45,956 nucleotides of DNA from positions 1 to 45,956 of the forward strand of contig NZ_FUGE01000102.1 of NCBI RefSeq assembly GCF_900162825.1, written 5' to 3'. The position numbers and the translations under genes were made by a program. Each line of letters begins with the position of its first letter. The first letter of the stretch is position 1. Source of the DNA: Psychrobacter piechaudii (GTDB lineage: Bacteria; Pseudomonadota; Gammaproteobacteria; Pseudomonadales; Moraxellaceae). This document shows positions 44,474-45,956 of the stretch, piece after piece. The notes beneath the pieces were generated by a model. That model did no database searches and had not been told where the DNA came from. It saw nothing but the letters and a program-made list of their open reading frames with translations.

Positions 44474-45956
44474 ATGAAACAAACTGGTGGCTATGTGAGT
44501 AAAGATAATTACAAAAGAATGGCCAAAAATGCGGGCATGCTTTATTTTCGCATGCTGCTTACAATGTTTGTTGGCTTATATACGTCTAGAGTCGTACTTC
44601 AAACACTTGGAGTAGACGATTATGGGATATATAACGTTGTAGCTGGCTTTGTCACTATGCTAGGTTTCTTACATAGTGCTATGTCGTCTGCTACCCAGCG
44701 ATTTTTATCTTTTGAGTTAGGCAAGTCTGAGGAGGAAGGTAGAGATGTGAGTGGTATATTTAGTATGAGCTTAAATATACACATTTTTATCGCTATTTTT
44801 GTCTTAATATTAGGTGAAAGCATAGGACTATGGTTTCTTAATAGTCAACTAAATATCCCAGCCGATAGGTTAGGTGCTGCTAAGTGGGTTTTTCACTTAG
44901 CTCTACTTTCTTTTATGGTAACCATTATTAGTGTGCCTTATAATGCATTAATTATTGCTCATGAGAACATGGCAGTTTTTGCTAAAGTCAGTATAGTCGA
45001 TGTCTTCTTAAAGCTAGCTGTGGTATTTATGCTAACCTTACTTGGGTTTGATAAGCTGATATTATACGCAATACTTAATTTACTAGTTGTAGTTATCGTA
45101 TTTATGATCTATAGAACCTATAATGTAATTAAGTATGAAGAGTCAAGATTTAAATTATATTGGGACCAGCAACTTTTTAAAACTCTAATATCCTATACAG
45201 GGTGGAACCTTTGGGGGAATATTGCTGCAGTGATGAGTAATCAAGGTGTAAACATATTACTCAATATATTCTTCGGTCCTGCAGTTAACGCTGCACGTGG
45301 ACTAGCAATACAGGTTTCTAGCCAGTTAGATAGATTTGTTCAAAACTTACAAGCAGCTATTAATCCTCAGATAGTAAAGTCCTATGTAAGAAATGACTTA
45401 GCATATATGCATCAATTAGTGTGTTATAGCTCAAAATACAACTTTTATATCTTACTAATTCTTGCTATTCCAGTCTTAATACATACAGATTTTATACTTA
45501 ATCTATGGCTAGGGAAACCTCCAGATAACACTACCCTATTTATAAAGCTTATCATTTGTTCTTTATTAATAGATAGTTTGTCACCTTCATTGATGACTGC
45601 TGCACAAGCAACAGGCAAAATAAAAAGGTATCAGTTAGTAGTAGGTAGCATCTTATTGCTTAACGTTCCAACCTCATATTACTTTCTAAATAGTGGTGGA
45701 GATGCTTCTATTGTGTTTTACGTAGCCATTTTCTTATCATTAGTTGCTTTAATGGTAAGAGTGTTTTTAATTTCAAAACTAATTAATTTAAATATAAAAC
45801 AATATATTTTAGAAGCTATTACACCAGTACTAATAGTATCTGCAACAATGTATTTAATTTTTGAGTTATTTAATATAAGACCTCAACATTCTTTTTTAAG
45901 GTTTTCTATATCTACAACTATATTATTGATAACAAGTATTGGAGTAATATTAATAC
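44474..45956 (+). CDS. wzx: Wzx-type polysaccharide flippase, 3' end outside window
   Basis: An open frame runs from ATG 44474 to the last base of the window (494 codons, no stop). The protein is highly hydrophobic with about 12 predicted helices. It begins MKQTGGYVSKDNYKRMAKN and contains LYTSRVVLQTLGVDDYGIYN near residue 36 and SATQRFLSFELGK, which are typical of the MATE/Wzx-related family in capsule and O-antigen loci. Wzx flips lipid-linked repeat units to the periplasm. A GTG at 44495 (starting VSKDNYKR) is an alternative start. The stretch is visibly more AT-rich than the upstream genes, as is usual for the variable part of capsule loci. Confidence 0.85.
   Translation, partial: MKQTGGYVSKDNYKRMAKNAGMLYFRMLLTMFVGLYTSRVVLQTLGVDDYGIYNVVAGFVTMLGFLHSAMSSATQRFLSFELGKSEEEGRDVSGIFSMSLNIHIFIAIFVLILGESIGLWFLNSQLNIPADRLGAAKWVFHLALLSFMVTIISVPYNALIIAHENMAVFAKVSIVDVFLKLAVVFMLTLLGFDKLILYAILNLLVVVIVFMIYRTYNVIKYEESRFKLYWDQQLFKTLISYTGWNLWGNIAAVMSNQGVNILLNIFFGPAVNAARGLAIQVSSQLDRFVQNLQAAINPQIVKSYVRNDLAYMHQLVCYSSKYNFYILLILAIPVLIHTDFILNLWLGKPPDNTTLFIKLIICSLLIDSLSPSLMTAAQATGKIKRYQLVVGSILLLNVPTSYYFLNSGGDASIVFYVAIFLSLVALMVRVFLISKLINLNIKQYILEAITPVLIVSATMYLIFELFNIRPQHSFLRFSISTTILLITSIGVILI

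Overview
The window reads as a chromosomal segment of a gammaproteobacterium of the family Moraxellaceae, most likely Psychrobacter. This is inferred from protein resemblance and from gene order, not from a marker gene. The support is a single block with gltA divergent from sdhCDAB, sucAB, lpd and sucCD, plus Acinetobacter-like surface-sugar genes (galU, pgi, a Ugd relative, a phosphohexomutase) and a Wza/Wzb/Wzc export set.

Layout. 1-600: the 5' part of a tnpB gene of an IS200/IS605-type element, followed by two related structured repeats. 599-4903: a J-domain protein, a two-subunit sodium:solute symporter (DUF4212 small subunit plus a VC_2705-type large subunit) and an uncharacterised membrane protein. 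4933-6178: a secreted helix-hairpin-helix protein translationally coupled to MazG. 6360-13343: sugar-nucleotide genes. An active short-type UDP-glucose dehydrogenase and a phosphomannomutase face galU, pgi and a Ugd-like protein that has lost its catalytic residues. 13561-29052: the TCA-cycle block on the minus strand, with gltA divergent at its right end. Most of its longer gaps hold a stem-loop. Two unusually long gaps (21790-22784 and 26378-27771) have no sizeable gene. 29189-30801: a lipoprotein coupled to a HELTH metallopeptidase-like protein. 31071-38086: rarA, ribB with a degenerate cyclohydrolase half, an alpha/beta hydrolase, a BASS-family transporter and a UvrD-like helicase. 38349-45956: wza, wzb, wzc, a membrane nucleotide-sugar 4,6-dehydratase and an AT-rich Wzx-type flippase cut by the window end. 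This last part looks like the start of a strain-variable capsule locus.

How the genes fit together. The TCA block supplies succinate dehydrogenase, the 2-oxoglutarate dehydrogenase complex with its own E3, succinyl-CoA synthetase and citrate synthase. The sugar genes make UDP-glucose, UDP-glucuronate and mannose-1-phosphate or glucose-1-phosphate, which are capsule precursors. The right-end genes export and polymerise the product. The capsule functions are therefore split into two parts about 25 kb apart, with the TCA block between them.

The most unusual items are the Ugd-family pseudoenzyme at 9363-10700, the paired structured repeats beside tnpB, the coupled lipoprotein/metallopeptidase pair, the stem-loops between TCA cistrons, and a possible 40-residue protein between sdhB and sucA. 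I did not find a clearly new multi-gene defence or mobile system.
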